Counted from the first letter of the stretch, positions 23,070 through 32,590 are shown. The stretch: DNA of 64,000 bases from Streptomyces finlayi (GCF_014216315.1 NZ_CP045702.1:1922001-1986000), one strand, 5' to 3'. Program-made: numbers and translations. Notes: generated by a model not told the origin, from the sequence alone.

Positions 23070-25520
23070 TCAGCCGAGGGCCTTCTCGACCTCTCCGGCG
23101 ACCCGGGCCGCCCGGTCGTCGGGCAGCGGGTTCCCGTCGGCGTCCGTGACGTAGAACGCGTCCACCGCGTTGGCCCCGAGCGTCGACGCATGGGCGCTGC
23201 GCACCCGTACGGAGCTCTGCTCCAGGGCCTGGCCGATCCGGTGCAGCAGTCCCGGGGCGTCCTGGGCGCGGACCTCGATCACCGTGGCGACCTGGGAGCC
23301 CGCCGCGGCGACGGTCACCCGGGGCGGCGGGGCCTTGACCCCGCGTCGGCGGGGGTAGGCGGCTTCGCGTTCGGCGAGGCGTGCCCTGATGTCCAGTGAG
23401 CCGTCCAGGGCCCGGACGAGGTCGGTGCGGAGCCGGGCGGCCTGCGGGAGCGATCCGTACTCGGCGGCTACCCGCCAGCTCAGCAGCAGCAGACCGGCGC
23501 TGTCGCCGAGTTCGGTGGGGAGCTCCACGGCACGCAGATCGGCGGCGCGGACCGTGAGGCGGTGCAGCGCGAGGACTCCGGCCGCCGCGGGCAGGACGCC
23601 CGGACGGTCGGGCAGGGCGATGAGCAGTTCGACGCCGACCGGTTCCGGTGCCCCGTCCTCGGACGGGGCCTCGGTCTGCGCGTGCAGGGCGAGTACGGGC
23701 TCACCGGTCCGCAGTGCCTCGATGGCGAGGCGTTCCTGCTCCGCGCTGGGCGCGGCGGGTTCCGGTTCCGGCGTGGCCTCGCCGGCGAGTACGGCGGCGG
23801 CGCGCCTGACGAGGTCGCTGACGAGCGAGGCGCGCCAGGTGCTCCAGGCGGCGGGCCCGGTCGCGAGGGCGTCCGCCTCGGTCAGGGCGTGCAGGAGTTC
23901 CAGGGTCGAGGTGGTGCCCACCGCGGTGGCGACGGAACGGACCGTCGCCGGGTCGTCGAGGTCGCGCCGGGTGGCGGTCTCGATGAGCAGCAGATGGTGG
24001 CGTACGAGGGTGGCGATGACGCCCACGTCGTGTCTGTCGAAACCGATGCGGGCCGCCATGTCCCGGGCGATGACCTCACCCGCCACGGAGTGGTCACCGG
24101 GCCAGCCCTTGCCGATGTCGTGGAGCAGCGCGGCGACGAGGAGCAGGTCGGGGCGGCCGACGCGGCGGGTGAGGGTGGCGGCGCGGACGGCCGTCTCGAC
24201 GAGGTGGCGGTCGACGGTCCAGGTGTGGACGGGGTTGCGCTGCGGGCGGCAGTGGACCCGTTCCCAGTCGGGCAGCAGCCGGGTGATGATCCCTTCCGAT
24301 TCGAGCGCTTCCCAGACTCCCACGGTGGCCTCGCCGGCCCCGAGCAGGGTGACGAGTTCCTCGCGGGCCTCGGCGGGCCACGGCACGGGCAGCGGGCGGG
24401 CGGAGCTCGCCAGGTGGCGTACGAGGTGGCGGGAGAGCGGCAGTCCGGATTCGGCGGCGGCCGCTGCGGCTCTGAGGGTGAGTACGGGGTCCTTCTCCGG
24501 GCGTGCGGTCCGGGCGAGGACGACCTCGCCGTCCGCCTCGACGACCCCGTCGGCGAGCGGGGTGCGGTCGGGGACGGGCTTGCCGCCGCCCAGCATCGCG
24601 CGCAGCCGGGGCCGTACGGAACGGGCGCGCAGCACGCGGTTGACCTCGCGCCAGGTGACGTCGGTGGCGTACGAGACGGTGCGGGCGGCCTCGTAGACCT
24701 GGCGCAGCAGCGCGTCGGCGTCCAGGAGGCCCAGTTCGGCGGCGACCTGGTCCTGTTCCTGGAGGGCCAGGCGATCGGTGGCGCGGCCGGTGGTGAGGTG
24801 GAGGGCGTCGCGGGCGTCGAGGAGGACGCGGCGGGCCTCGGAGAGCCCTTCGCGCGGGGCGTCGGCGACCCAGGACGCGGCGATCGCGCGCAGGGCGGTG
24901 GCGTCGCGCAGGCCGCCCCGTGCTTCCTTGAGGTCGGGTTCCAGGAGGAACTGGAGCTCGCCCATCCGCTCGGCCCGTTCGCGGCAGAGTTCGTCCAGGG
25001 CCGGGAGCCGCTTGGGTGCCTGGTTGCGCCAGTCGGCGAGGATCGCGGTGCGCAGGCCGGCGGCGAGGCCGAGGTCGCCGGCCACCGGCCGGGCGTCGAG
25101 CAGTCCGAGCTGGACCTTGAGGTCCTCCCCTGCTGTCCTGCGGGCCTCGGCGGGGGTACGCACGGAGTGGTCGAGGGCGAGGCCGAGGTCCCAGACCGGG
25201 TACCAGACGCGGTCTGCGAGGGCGGCGAGGGCGGCCGCGTCGGCGCTGCCGTCGTGCAGGAGCAGGAGGTCGAGGTCGCTGCGCGGGGAAAGCTCGCCGC
25301 GGCCGTACCCGCCGACGGCGACGAGGGCGGCGCCCCCGACGCCCGTTTCTTCGGCCGCGGTGGTGAAGAGCGCGTTCAGCCAGCCGTCGGTCAGTGCGGC
25401 GAGGGCAGCACGGCGCGGCGGCCCGGACCGCGCCTTCTCCTGGAGCAGGCGCAGCCGGGCCGCCGCGTAGCCGCTGGGTCCCGATTCTTCGGATTCGGTG
25501 GTCACTTCAGTGCTCGTCAC
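23070..25520 (-). CDS. glnD: PII nucleotidyltransferase/hydrolase GlnD
   Basis: 816 residues. The nucleotidyltransferase domain has GGYGRGELSPRSDLDLLLL. The HD domain has LLVAALLHDIGKGWPGDHS, and two ACT domains lie at the C-terminus (GVELLIALPDRPGVL and EVRAQDAPGLLHRIG). In S. coelicolor the enzyme adenylylates, rather than uridylylates, the PII protein GlnK in response to nitrogen state. The ORF is open to 25,745, but the GTG at 25,518-25,520 (VTSTEVTTESEE) leaves 28 bases to the glnB stop and is the likely start. Last gene of the amtB-glnB-glnD operon. Confidence 0.95.
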   Translation of the reverse strand: MTSTEVTTESEESGPSGYAAARLRLLQEKARSGPPRRAALAALTDGWLNALFTTAAEETGVGGAALVAVGGYGRGELSPRSDLDLLLLHDGSADAAALAALADRVWYPVWDLGLALDHSVRTPAEARRTAGEDLKVQLGLLDARPVAGDLGLAAGLRTAILADWRNQAPKRLPALDELCRERAERMGELQFLLEPDLKEARGGLRDATALRAIAASWVADAPREGLSEARRVLLDARDALHLTTGRATDRLALQEQDQVAAELGLLDADALLRQVYEAARTVSYATDVTWREVNRVLRARSVRPRLRAMLGGGKPVPDRTPLADGVVEADGEVVLARTARPEKDPVLTLRAAAAAAESGLPLSRHLVRHLASSARPLPVPWPAEAREELVTLLGAGEATVGVWEALESEGIITRLLPDWERVHCRPQRNPVHTWTVDRHLVETAVRAATLTRRVGRPDLLLVAALLHDIGKGWPGDHSVAGEVIARDMAARIGFDRHDVGVIATLVRHHLLLIETATRRDLDDPATVRSVATAVGTTSTLELLHALTEADALATGPAAWSTWRASLVSDLVRRAAAVLAGEATPEPEPAAPSAEQERLAIEALRTGEPVLALHAQTEAPSEDGAPEPVGVELLIALPDRPGVLPAAAGVLALHRLTVRAADLRAVELPTELGDSAGLLLLSWRVAAEYGSLPQAARLRTDLVRALDGSLDIRARLAEREAAYPRRRGVKAPPPRVTVAAAGSQVATVIEVRAQDAPGLLHRIGQALEQSSVRVRSAHASTLGANAVDAFYVTDADGNPLPDDRAARVAGEVEKALG

Positions 25521-25548
25521 CCAGCTGCCTCTCGGTTGTACGGGACGC

Positions 25549-25887
25549 TCAGAGTGCGTCGGGTCCGCGTTCCCCGGTGCGTACGCGGATCGCTGTCTCG
25601 ACCGGCACGCTCCAGACCTTGCCGTCACCGATCTTGCCGGTGCGGGCGGCCTTGACGACGACGTCGATGAGCTGTTCGGCGTCCTCGTCCTCGACGAGTA
25701 CCTCGATACGGATCTTCGGCACGAGGTCGACGGTGTACTCGGCACCGCGGTAGACCTCGGTGTGTCCGCGCTGGCGGCCGTAGCCGCTGGCCTCCGTGAC
25801 CGTGAGGCCCTGGACGCCGAAGGCCTGGAGGGCCTCCTTGATCTCGTCGAGCCGGTGCGGCTTCACGACTGCGGTGATGAGCTTCAT
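25549..25887 (-). CDS. glnB: nitrogen regulatory protein PII (GlnB/GlnK)
   Basis: 112-residue trimeric signal protein. It begins MKLITAVVKPHRLDEIKEAL. The T-loop carries the modified Tyr in GHTEVYRGAEYTVD, and the C-terminal signature is GKIGDGKVWSVPVE. It binds ATP/2-oxoglutarate and controls the ammonium channel. Its ATG overlaps the amtB stop (ATGA), so the channel and its regulator are coupled. In Streptomyces it is called glnK because of this linkage. Confidence 0.96.
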   Translation of the reverse strand: MKLITAVVKPHRLDEIKEALQAFGVQGLTVTEASGYGRQRGHTEVYRGAEYTVDLVPKIRIEVLVEDEDAEQLIDVVVKAARTGKIGDGKVWSVPVETAIRVRTGERGPDAL

Positions 25888-27230
25888 GCGTCCACCTTCT
25901 TCGTCTTCGCTGCTGCCGTGTCCTGGGAGGCCGTGGTGCGCGGGGCGGTACCGCCGCCGGCACCACTGAAGTCGTACGCCGTCTCGGCGTGCTCGACCTG
26001 GTCGATGCCGGAGATCTCGTCGTCCTCGGGGACCCGCATCCCGATCGTCCTGTCCAGCAGGAAGGCCAGGACCGCGGAGACGACCAGAGAGTACGCCAGG
26101 ACCGCGAGGACTCCGACGGCCTGCTTGCCGAGCTGGTCGAGGCCGCCGCCGTAGAAGAGGCCCTTGGCGTCGGACTGGACGCCACCGGTGGCGAAGAAGC
26201 CGACGAGCAGGGAGCCGGCGATCCCGCCGACGAGGTGGACACCGACGACGTCCAGGGAGTCGTCGTAACCGAACTTGTACTTCAGGCCGACCGCCATGGC
26301 GCAGAGCACACCGGCGATGGCGCCGACGGCGATCGCGCCGAGCGGGCTGACGGCGCCGCCGGCGGGGGTGATGGCGACGAGACCGGCGACGGCACCGGAC
26401 GCGGCGCCCAGGGTGGTGAAGGAGCCGTGGCGGACCTTCTCGTACCCGAGCCAGGCGAGCATCGCGGCGGCGGTGGCGACCTGCGTGTTGACGAACATGA
26501 CCGCGCCGACACCGTCGTCGTTGCCCAGCCACGAGCCGGCGTTGAAGCCGAACCAGCCGAACCAGAGCAGACCGGCTCCGAGCATGACGAGCGGCAGGCT
26601 GTGCGGCCGCATCGGGTCCTTCTTGAAGCCGACGCGCTTACCGATGACGAGGATCACGCCGAGCGCCGCCGCACCGGCGTTGATGTGGACGGCCGTACCA
26701 CCGGCGAAGTCGATGACGCCCATCTCGAAGAGCCAGCCGCCGGAGCCCCAGACCCAGTGCGCGACGGGGAAGTAGACGACGGTCACCCAGAGCGTGATGA
26801 ACAGGGCCCACGAGGTGAACTTGACCCGGTCGGCGAGTGCGCCGCTGATCAGGGCCGGGGTGAGAACGGCGAACATCAGCTGGAAGACCGCGAAGACGTA
26901 GACCGGGATGGTGTAGCCGTCCCAGAGTTCGTTGACGCCGATCCCGCTGAGGCCGACGTAGTCGGAGGTCCAGCCGACGACCGAGCCGATGTCGGAGCCG
27001 AAGGCCATGCTGAATCCGTAGAGCACCCACAGGATCGTCACGATCCCGAGGCTGATGAAGCTCATCATCAGCATGTTGAGGGTGCTCTTGACCCGGACCA
27101 TGCCTCCGTAGAAGAAGGCCAGGGCCGGAGTCATGAGCATCACCAGCGCGGAGCAGATGAGCATGAACCCGGTGTTGGCGGCAGACAGCTCTGGGGCGTC
27201 TGCGGCGAACGTCATGATGCCTGGGGGCAT
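25884..27230 (-). CDS. amtB: ammonium transporter
   Basis: 448 residues with eleven predicted membrane helices. Family signatures include FFYGGMVRVKSTLNMLMMSF, DFAGGTAVHINAGAAALG with the conserved first His, and DVVGVHLVGGIAGSLLVG with the second. A soluble tail of about 50 residues follows (EDDEISGIDQVEHAE). It moves ammonium under nitrogen limitation. The gene heads the operon with glnB and glnD and has a probable GlnR site about 130 bp upstream. A later ATG at 27,213-27,215 (MTFAAD) is a possible alternative start. Confidence 0.95.
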   Translation of the reverse strand: MPPGIMTFAADAPELSAANTGFMLICSALVMLMTPALAFFYGGMVRVKSTLNMLMMSFISLGIVTILWVLYGFSMAFGSDIGSVVGWTSDYVGLSGIGVNELWDGYTIPVYVFAVFQLMFAVLTPALISGALADRVKFTSWALFITLWVTVVYFPVAHWVWGSGGWLFEMGVIDFAGGTAVHINAGAAALGVILVIGKRVGFKKDPMRPHSLPLVMLGAGLLWFGWFGFNAGSWLGNDDGVGAVMFVNTQVATAAAMLAWLGYEKVRHGSFTTLGAASGAVAGLVAITPAGGAVSPLGAIAVGAIAGVLCAMAVGLKYKFGYDDSLDVVGVHLVGGIAGSLLVGFFATGGVQSDAKGLFYGGGLDQLGKQAVGVLAVLAYSLVVSAVLAFLLDRTIGMRVPEDDEISGIDQVEHAETAYDFSGAGGGTAPRTTASQDTAAAKTKKVDA

Positions 27231-27355
27231 CGGCGTCTCCTCGTCGTCGGTGCGGCCGCGTGCGGGCGAGATCGCGTGGCCACTGGGGAAAAAGGTGCGG
27301 GCCGGTTATGCGCCATGAGATTGGCCCAGCGCCGTTTCCGCAGATGCTGCACGGT

Positions 27356-27391
27356 GTTTCGCCGCAGTGACGAAGAGGCGCGGTGTGTTAC
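27356..27391 (-). promoter_or_regulatory. GlnR box upstream of amtB
   Basis: Read on the minus strand, GTCAC-TGCGGC-GAAAC (27,356-27,371) matches the GlnR pattern gTnAC-n6-GaAAC exactly, and a further GTAAC half-site lies 15 bases upstream. amtB-glnK-glnD is a known GlnR target in S. coelicolor. The spacing of the second half-site (20 instead of 22) is off, so only one full pair is certain. This is the main content of the 344-bp gap 27,231-27,574. Confidence 0.75.
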
Positions 27392-27574
27392 GTCCGAATG
27401 AACCGGGAGTGGCCTGAGCGCTGCGCTGCCTACCATGCGTTCCGCGCCGCATACGGTGCGGTTGAACCGCCCGGGGACGTGAACCGGCCACGACGACCAC
27501 CCGGTGGCCTGGCGATGGGGAGCCGAGACGGGCTGTGCGGGGTGGTGGTCGTGGCTGGTGGCGAGGGGGCCGGG

Positions 27575-29050
27575 TCAGACGGCTTCGGCGGTCTCCGGCA
27601 GTTGCTCGTGGAGCAGCTCGGTGAGCCTGGCGACATCGGCGACATCGCCGAAGTCCCTGGCAGCGGTGTCGACGGTCTTGCGGAGCCGGGTGTTGACCCG
27701 CTCGGAGCGGACCTTCCTGGCGACCTTCAGGGCATGGGTGGCGAGCACGGTGGACCGCTCGGGCTCACGCTTGAGCAGATGGACGGTGGCCATGCCGATC
27801 AGGTTCAGTGCGTACGACCGCTGGTGCTCGTCGTCCTCGCCGAAGAGCTCGACCGCCCGCTCCATGACGGGCTCGGCCAGCGAGGCGTACGTGGGGCTGC
27901 GGCCCGCCACATAGGCCAGGTCACGGTAGGAGTGGGCGTTTTCCCCGTTGAGCTCGGCCTCGGAGAAGAACCGGATCCAGTCGGGCTCGGGCTCGCCGTC
28001 GAGTCCCGCGTCGAGGAAGGTGTCCTCGGCCATCCGGACCGCTCGCTTGCACTTGCTGGGCTGGCCCATGTTCGCGTAGGCACGGGCCTCCATCGCATAC
28101 AGCATGGCCTGGGTGCGCGGGGTGGCGCAGTCCCGGCTGCCGTACTGCGCGAGATGGATGAGCTCAAGGGCGTCGTCCGGGCGTCCGAGGTGGATCATCT
28201 GCCGGCTCATGCTGGAGAGCACGTACGAACCGAGGGGCTTGTCGCCGGCCTCCTTGGAGGCGTGCAGGGCGAGGACGAAGTACTTCTGGGCCGTGGGCTG
28301 GAGACCGACGTCGTAACTCATCCAGCCCGCCAGCTCGGCCAGTTCGGCCGCGCAGCGGAAGAGCCGGGTGGCGGTGGCCCCGGGCTGCGGCTCCTGCAGC
28401 AGGTCGGTGACCTCGTGGAGCTGCCCGACGACGGCCTTGCGCCGCAGTCCGCCGCCGCACTGGGCGTCCCACTGGCGGAACATGGCGGTGGTGGACTCCA
28501 GAAGGTCCAGCTCGGGGCCCGAGAGCCGGGAGGGACGGCGGGCAGCGGCGGGTGATTCGGGTTCGGCGGGCCCCGCTGCGGGGACGGGCACCAGCCAGCG
28601 CTGCATGGGCTCGATCAGGGCGGGACCGGCGGCGAGCGCGAGCGAGGAGCCGAGGAAGCCGCGCCGGGCGAGCATCAGGTCGCTGCGGGAGAACTCGGAG
28701 AGCAGGGCGACGGTCTGGGGGCCCGCCCACGGCAGGTCGACGCCGGACACGGAGGGCGACTGGTGTGCCGTACGCAGTCCGAGGTCCTCGACGGCGACCA
28801 CGGCGCCGAAACGCTCCGAGAACAGCTCGGACAGGATGCGCGGGATCGGCTCGCGGGGCTGTTCGCCGTCGAGCCAGCGGCGCACCCGGGAGGTGTCGGT
28901 GCTGATGTGGTGGGCGCCGACCTGACGCGCTCTCCGGTTCACCTGTCGTGCGAGTTCGCCCTTCGACCAGCCGCTGCGCACGAACCAAGATCCCAATTGC
29001 CCGTTGGGGCGCTTTCCGGCATTCGTCTCGCCTGCGCCGCTGCCACTCAC
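27575..29050 (-). CDS. nsdA: NsdA-type regulator of sporulation and antibiotic production
   Basis: 491 residues. The protein closely matches, from memory, S. coelicolor NsdA, a negative regulator of sporulation and actinorhodin production: RPNGQLGSWFVRSGWSKGEL at the N-terminus, then DTSRVRRWLDGEQPREPIPR, and a long TPR-like helical C-terminal half (YVLSSMSRQMIHLGRPDDAL). The N-terminal part looks like a helix-turn-helix. The ORF is open to 29,383; the GTG at 29,048-29,050 (VSGSGAGETNAGKR) matches the known N-terminus. It stands alone, downstream of a 422-bp regulatory gap. Confidence 0.93.
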   Translation of the reverse strand: MSGSGAGETNAGKRPNGQLGSWFVRSGWSKGELARQVNRRARQVGAHHISTDTSRVRRWLDGEQPREPIPRILSELFSERFGAVVAVEDLGLRTAHQSPSVSGVDLPWAGPQTVALLSEFSRSDLMLARRGFLGSSLALAAGPALIEPMQRWLVPVPAAGPAEPESPAAARRPSRLSGPELDLLESTTAMFRQWDAQCGGGLRRKAVVGQLHEVTDLLQEPQPGATATRLFRCAAELAELAGWMSYDVGLQPTAQKYFVLALHASKEAGDKPLGSYVLSSMSRQMIHLGRPDDALELIHLAQYGSRDCATPRTQAMLYAMEARAYANMGQPSKCKRAVRMAEDTFLDAGLDGEPEPDWIRFFSEAELNGENAHSYRDLAYVAGRSPTYASLAEPVMERAVELFGEDDEHQRSYALNLIGMATVHLLKREPERSTVLATHALKVARKVRSERVNTRLRKTVDTAARDFGDVADVARLTELLHEQLPETAEAV

Positions 29051-29472
29051 TGGAACGCCCCCATCCCGCCGAAACCCGTCGCGCGAACCACTATCAGAAT
29101 GTCGTGCATCGATTCTGCACGTACGGAGATGAACACCCTCGCACAAGGAGTCGGGTTGCCTCCGGCATACCCGTGTGCGCTCATACTTCCAGGGTTCGTG
29201 TACCGACGGTAATCCTACGATCACCCCTCTCGCGAGGGCCTTTACGGAAACGCCACCATTCGCCACCCCTTCGGATGAACGCACCTGGGGCCTCTCGCGA
29301 TTCACTTGACAGGCGGCGATCAGCAGAGGGCGGAATGGGGCACTCGGGGGCGTGCGGAATGTGGCACACACCCCCGACAGCATCCGTACCCCGACGGATC
29401 GACGGCGACACGGCGGGCGGTTCGGTGCCCCCGGGTCGTAACCACCGGTGAGTCGGACCCGTTGGAGGGGGC
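29051..29472. other. divergent regulatory region between nsdA and the primase-like gene
   Basis: There is no gene in this stretch. It has an inverted repeat CGTGCA-n7-TGCACG at 29,103-29,121, about 55 bp upstream of nsdA, which could be an operator, and a TTGACA hexamer at 29,306-29,311 on the plus strand without a clear -10. Confidence 0.45.
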
Positions 29473-30120
29473 ATGGGCTTCACGATCGGCGACATCCGTG
29501 AGATGCGATCCGGCTCGCGGCGCCGCGGCCGTTCGGCCGAGGGCACAGCGGTGGCCGAGTACACAGGACTCTGGGGCTGGGCGGTGGCCCCCGGAGCGCG
29601 GGCCTCCGCGGGCAGCTGCTCATGCGGAGACACGGCCTGCGCCGCCCCCGGCGCACATCCGCTGGCCTTCGCCGGAGAGATCCCCGCGGGCGCCCCGCTC
29701 GACATCGCCACGGGCGCCTGGGCGGAGGTGCCCGGCGCCGCGATGCTGCTCCCCGTCGGGCGCACCTTCGACATCCTCGACGTCGCGGAGGCCGCCGGGC
29801 GCCGCGCTCTCGTGCGACTGGAGCGGATGGGACTGCCCCTCGGCCCGGTGGCCGCCACCCCGACCGGACGCGCACAGTTCTTCGTGGCCCCCGGGGCCGC
29901 GGCCGAACTGCCCGAGCTGCTCTACCGGCTGGGCTGGGACGACGCGGATCTCGATCTGCGGGCGCTGGGCCGCGGCTGCCACATCACGGCCCCGCCCTCC
30001 GACCTCGGCGGCCTGGGCCCGGTCCGCTGGCTGCGCCCGCCCTCGCCGGACACCGCGGGCGCTCCCCCGCAGGCGCGGCTGCTGCTGGGCACGCTGGCGT
30101 ACATCTGCCACCGTCTGTAG
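29473..30120 (+). CDS. bifunctional DNA primase/polymerase N-terminal-like protein
   Basis: 215 residues. It contains the Prim-Pol-like elements YTGLWGWAVAPGA and CSCGDTACAAPGAHP, where Cys and His may bind zinc, but no helicase part. Stand-alone proteins of this kind are conserved next to ftsY in Streptomyces and their function is not established. The ATG is 14 bases after a GGAGGGGG site. It converges on ftsY and ends before a hairpin. Confidence 0.82.
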   Translation: MGFTIGDIREMRSGSRRRGRSAEGTAVAEYTGLWGWAVAPGARASAGSCSCGDTACAAPGAHPLAFAGEIPAGAPLDIATGAWAEVPGAAMLLPVGRTFDILDVAEAAGRRALVRLERMGLPLGPVAATPTGRAQFFVAPGAAAELPELLYRLGWDDADLDLRALGRGCHITAPPSDLGGLGPVRWLRPPSPDTAGAPPQARLLLGTLAYICHRL

Positions 30121-30135
30121 CGCGCGGACACACGT

Positions 30136-30174
30136 GAGGGCCGGGCAGGCCGGCAGTCGGCTCGCCCGGCCCTC
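30136..30174. terminator. bidirectional terminator between the primase-like gene and ftsY
   Basis: An 11-bp perfect stem (30,136-30,146 with 30,164-30,174) lies between convergent genes. Confidence 0.75.
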
Positions 30175-30201
30175 GTACGTACGGGGACGGCCCGGTGGGT
30201 G

Positions 30202-31407
30202 TCAGTCGCCGATCAGCGCGTCCACGAACGCCTCGGGTTCGAACGGGGCGAGATCATCGGGACCCTCACCGAGACCGATCAGCTTCACCGGCACGCCCAG
30301 CTCTCGCTGGACTGCGATGACGATGCCGCCCTTGGCGGTGCCGTCCAGCTTGGTCAGGACGATGCCGGTGATGTCGACGACCTCGGCGAAGACACGGGCC
30401 TGCACGAGGCCGTTCTGTCCGGTGGTCGCGTCCAGCACGAGCAGGATCTCGTCGAGCGGACCGTGCTTCTCGACGACCCGCTTGACCTTGCCGAGCTCGT
30501 CCATCAGACCGGTCTTGGTGTGCAGACGGCCCGCGGTGTCGATGAGTACGACATCGGCGCCCTCGGCGATACCTTCCTTCACCGCGTCGTACGCGACCGA
30601 CGCGGGGTCGCCGCCCTCCGGTCCGCGGACGGTGCGGGCACCGACACGCTCGCCCCAGGTCTGGAGCTGGTCCGCGGCGGCGGCCCGGAAGGTGTCGGCC
30701 GCGCCGAGCACGACGCTGCGGCCGTCGGCGACGAGCACCCGGGCCAGCTTGCCGGTGGTCGTGGTCTTGCCGGTGCCGTTGACCCCGACGACCATCACGA
30801 CACCGGGGGTCTCGGCCCCACCCTCCGTCTTGACCTCGCGGTCGAAATCGGTGCCGAGGAGGGCGATGAGCTCCTCGCGCAGCAGCGTGCGGAGCTGGTC
30901 GGGGGTACGCGTACCGAGGACGCGGACCCGTTCACGGAGCCGCTCCACGAGTTCCTGGGTGGGTGCGACGCCGACGTCGGCGGTGAGGAGCGTCTCCTCG
31001 ATCTCCTCCCAGGTGTCCTCGTCGAGGTTGTCGCGGGACAGGAGCGTGAGCAGGCCCTTGCCCAGCGAGTTCTGGGAGCGGGCGAGCCGGGCGCGCAGCC
31101 GTACGAGACGGCCGGCGGTGGGCTCGGGGACTTCGATCGCGGGGGCGGCGGGCGCCTCCGGTTCGGCGGTGGCCGGGGCTTCCGCGGTATCGGGAAGTCC
31201 GGCCTCCTCGATGGTGCGCCGCGCTTCGTCGCGCGGCGCCTCGGCCTCCTCGCCGACCTGGGGTTCGGCGGGAGGAGTGATGGTCGGCGCGCTCGGCGGC
31301 GGAGGGGGCAGCTTCTTCTTGCGGCTGCCGACCACGAGCCCGGCGATCAGGCCGACCGCGACCACGGCGATGACTACGGCAAGGATGACGATTTCGGCGA
31401 GTTCCAT
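30202..31407 (-). CDS. ftsY: signal recognition particle receptor FtsY
   Basis: 401 residues. The N-terminal membrane segment (IVILAVVIAVVAVGLIAGLV) is unusual compared with E. coli but typical of actinobacteria. An acidic Pro/Glu linker follows, then the NG GTPase: GVNGTGKTTTTGKLA (G1), DTAGRLHTK (G3), TKLDGTAKGG (G4). It receives SRP-ribosome complexes at the membrane. The start at 31,405-31,407 was chosen to put the membrane segment right at the N-terminus. Confidence 0.96.
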   Translation of the reverse strand: MELAEIVILAVVIAVVAVGLIAGLVVGSRKKKLPPPPPSAPTITPPAEPQVGEEAEAPRDEARRTIEEAGLPDTAEAPATAEPEAPAAPAIEVPEPTAGRLVRLRARLARSQNSLGKGLLTLLSRDNLDEDTWEEIEETLLTADVGVAPTQELVERLRERVRVLGTRTPDQLRTLLREELIALLGTDFDREVKTEGGAETPGVVMVVGVNGTGKTTTTGKLARVLVADGRSVVLGAADTFRAAAADQLQTWGERVGARTVRGPEGGDPASVAYDAVKEGIAEGADVVLIDTAGRLHTKTGLMDELGKVKRVVEKHGPLDEILLVLDATTGQNGLVQARVFAEVVDITGIVLTKLDGTAKGGIVIAVQRELGVPVKLIGLGEGPDDLAPFEPEAFVDALIGD

Positions 31408-31513
31408 AACCCGTCCAGTATCGGCCACGGCCGCGACAGGGGCACTGCTGCGACTGCCACCCGGAGGCACTCGGGGGCGTAATACACCTTTTGGCGGTAA
31501 GGAGCGTTCCAGC

Positions 31514-31561
31514 GGGGGCCGGCGGGGTAGCCGGCCCCCTACCTTTCTGACGGTACGTCAG
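31514..31561 (+). promoter_or_regulatory. hairpin and palindromic operator upstream of the LLM oxidoreductase gene
   Basis: A 10-bp hairpin (31,514-31,523 with 31,530-31,539) is followed by CTGACG-GTA-CGTCAG at 31,547-31,561, about 45 bp before the start. The second is typical of a TetR-type operator half-site pair. No regulator gene is adjacent. Confidence 0.45.
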
Positions 31562-31606
31562 CTACTGTGCCGCCTCGCCAGGCCGATCCGGCGAAGGGGA
31601 CATGCC

Positions 31607-32590
31607 ATGCCGTTCACCGTGCTCCGATTCAATCTCGTCGATCCAGCGGCCACCCCGGACACGCTCTCGGCCCGCTACCGGGCGGCGCTGGAGATGGCCC
31701 GGTACGCAGATGAACACGGCATCGACACGGTACAGACCGAGGAGCACCACGGGGCTGACAACTCCTGGCTGCCGTCCCCCTTCGTCTTCGCCGGTGCGGC
31801 GTTCGGAGCGACCCGGCGCATAGCGGTCACGGTCTCGGCGGTCATCGGGCCGCTGCACGACCCGCTGAGGCTGGCCGAGGACATCGCGGTGCTCGACCTG
31901 CTGAGCGCCGGCCGGCTCGTGACGGTGGCGGGCATCGGCTACCGGCCCGAGGAGTACGAGCGGGCGGGCGTCGAGTGGGGGCGGCGCGGCAGGCTCCAGG
32001 ACGAGCTGCTGGAGACGCTGCTGCTGGCGTGGACCGGAGATCCGTTCGCCTACCGGGGACGTACGGTGCGGGTCACCCCACGCCCGTACACCCGGCCCCG
32101 TCCGATGCTCCTGGTGGGCGGCAGTTCACAGGCCGCGGCGCGGCGGGCGGCTCGGCTGGGGCTGCCGTTCTTCCCCAGCGCGCATCTGCCTGAGCTGGAG
32201 GCGTACTACCTGGAGCGGTGCGCGGAGTACGGGACCGAGGGCTTGTGCATGATGCCGGGCGCGAAGACCGCGCTGCTGCATCTCTCCGAGGACCCGGACC
32301 GGACCTGGGCGCATTACGGCGAGCACTTCCTGCACGAGGCGCGTACGTACGCCTCCTGGCAGTCCAAGGAGATCCGCTCGGCCGTGCGGTCGGTGGCGAC
32401 GACGGTGGAGGAACTGCGAACCGAGGGCGTGTACCAGGTCCTCACTCCGCAGCAGTGCGCGGAGCTGGACGCGGACAGTCTGGTACTGCATCCGCTCTGC
32501 GGCGGGATGCCCGTCGAGGAGGGGTGGCGCAGCCTGCGGCTGTTCTGCGAGGTGACGGGACGCGGGACCGCCCCGGCGCAGCAGGGCTGA
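31607..32590 (+). CDS. LLM class flavin-dependent oxidoreductase
   Basis: 327 residues of the luciferase-like monooxygenase fold. It has HHGADNSWLPSPFVFAGAAF near residue 50, then IAVTVSAVIGPLHDPLRLAE and VAGIGYRPEEYERAG, and later RPMLLVGGSSQAAARRAARL. It probably uses FMN or F420; the substrate is unknown. The frame is open far upstream, but the ATG at 31,607 follows GAAGGGG and gives the family N-terminus (MPFTVLRFNL). A palindromic operator lies just upstream. Confidence 0.88.
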   Translation: MPFTVLRFNLVDPAATPDTLSARYRAALEMARYADEHGIDTVQTEEHHGADNSWLPSPFVFAGAAFGATRRIAVTVSAVIGPLHDPLRLAEDIAVLDLLSAGRLVTVAGIGYRPEEYERAGVEWGRRGRLQDELLETLLLAWTGDPFAYRGRTVRVTPRPYTRPRPMLLVGGSSQAAARRAARLGLPFFPSAHLPELEAYYLERCAEYGTEGLCMMPGAKTALLHLSEDPDRTWAHYGEHFLHEARTYASWQSKEIRSAVRSVATTVEELRTEGVYQVLTPQQCAELDADSLVLHPLCGGMPVEEGWRSLRLFCEVTGRGTAPAQQG

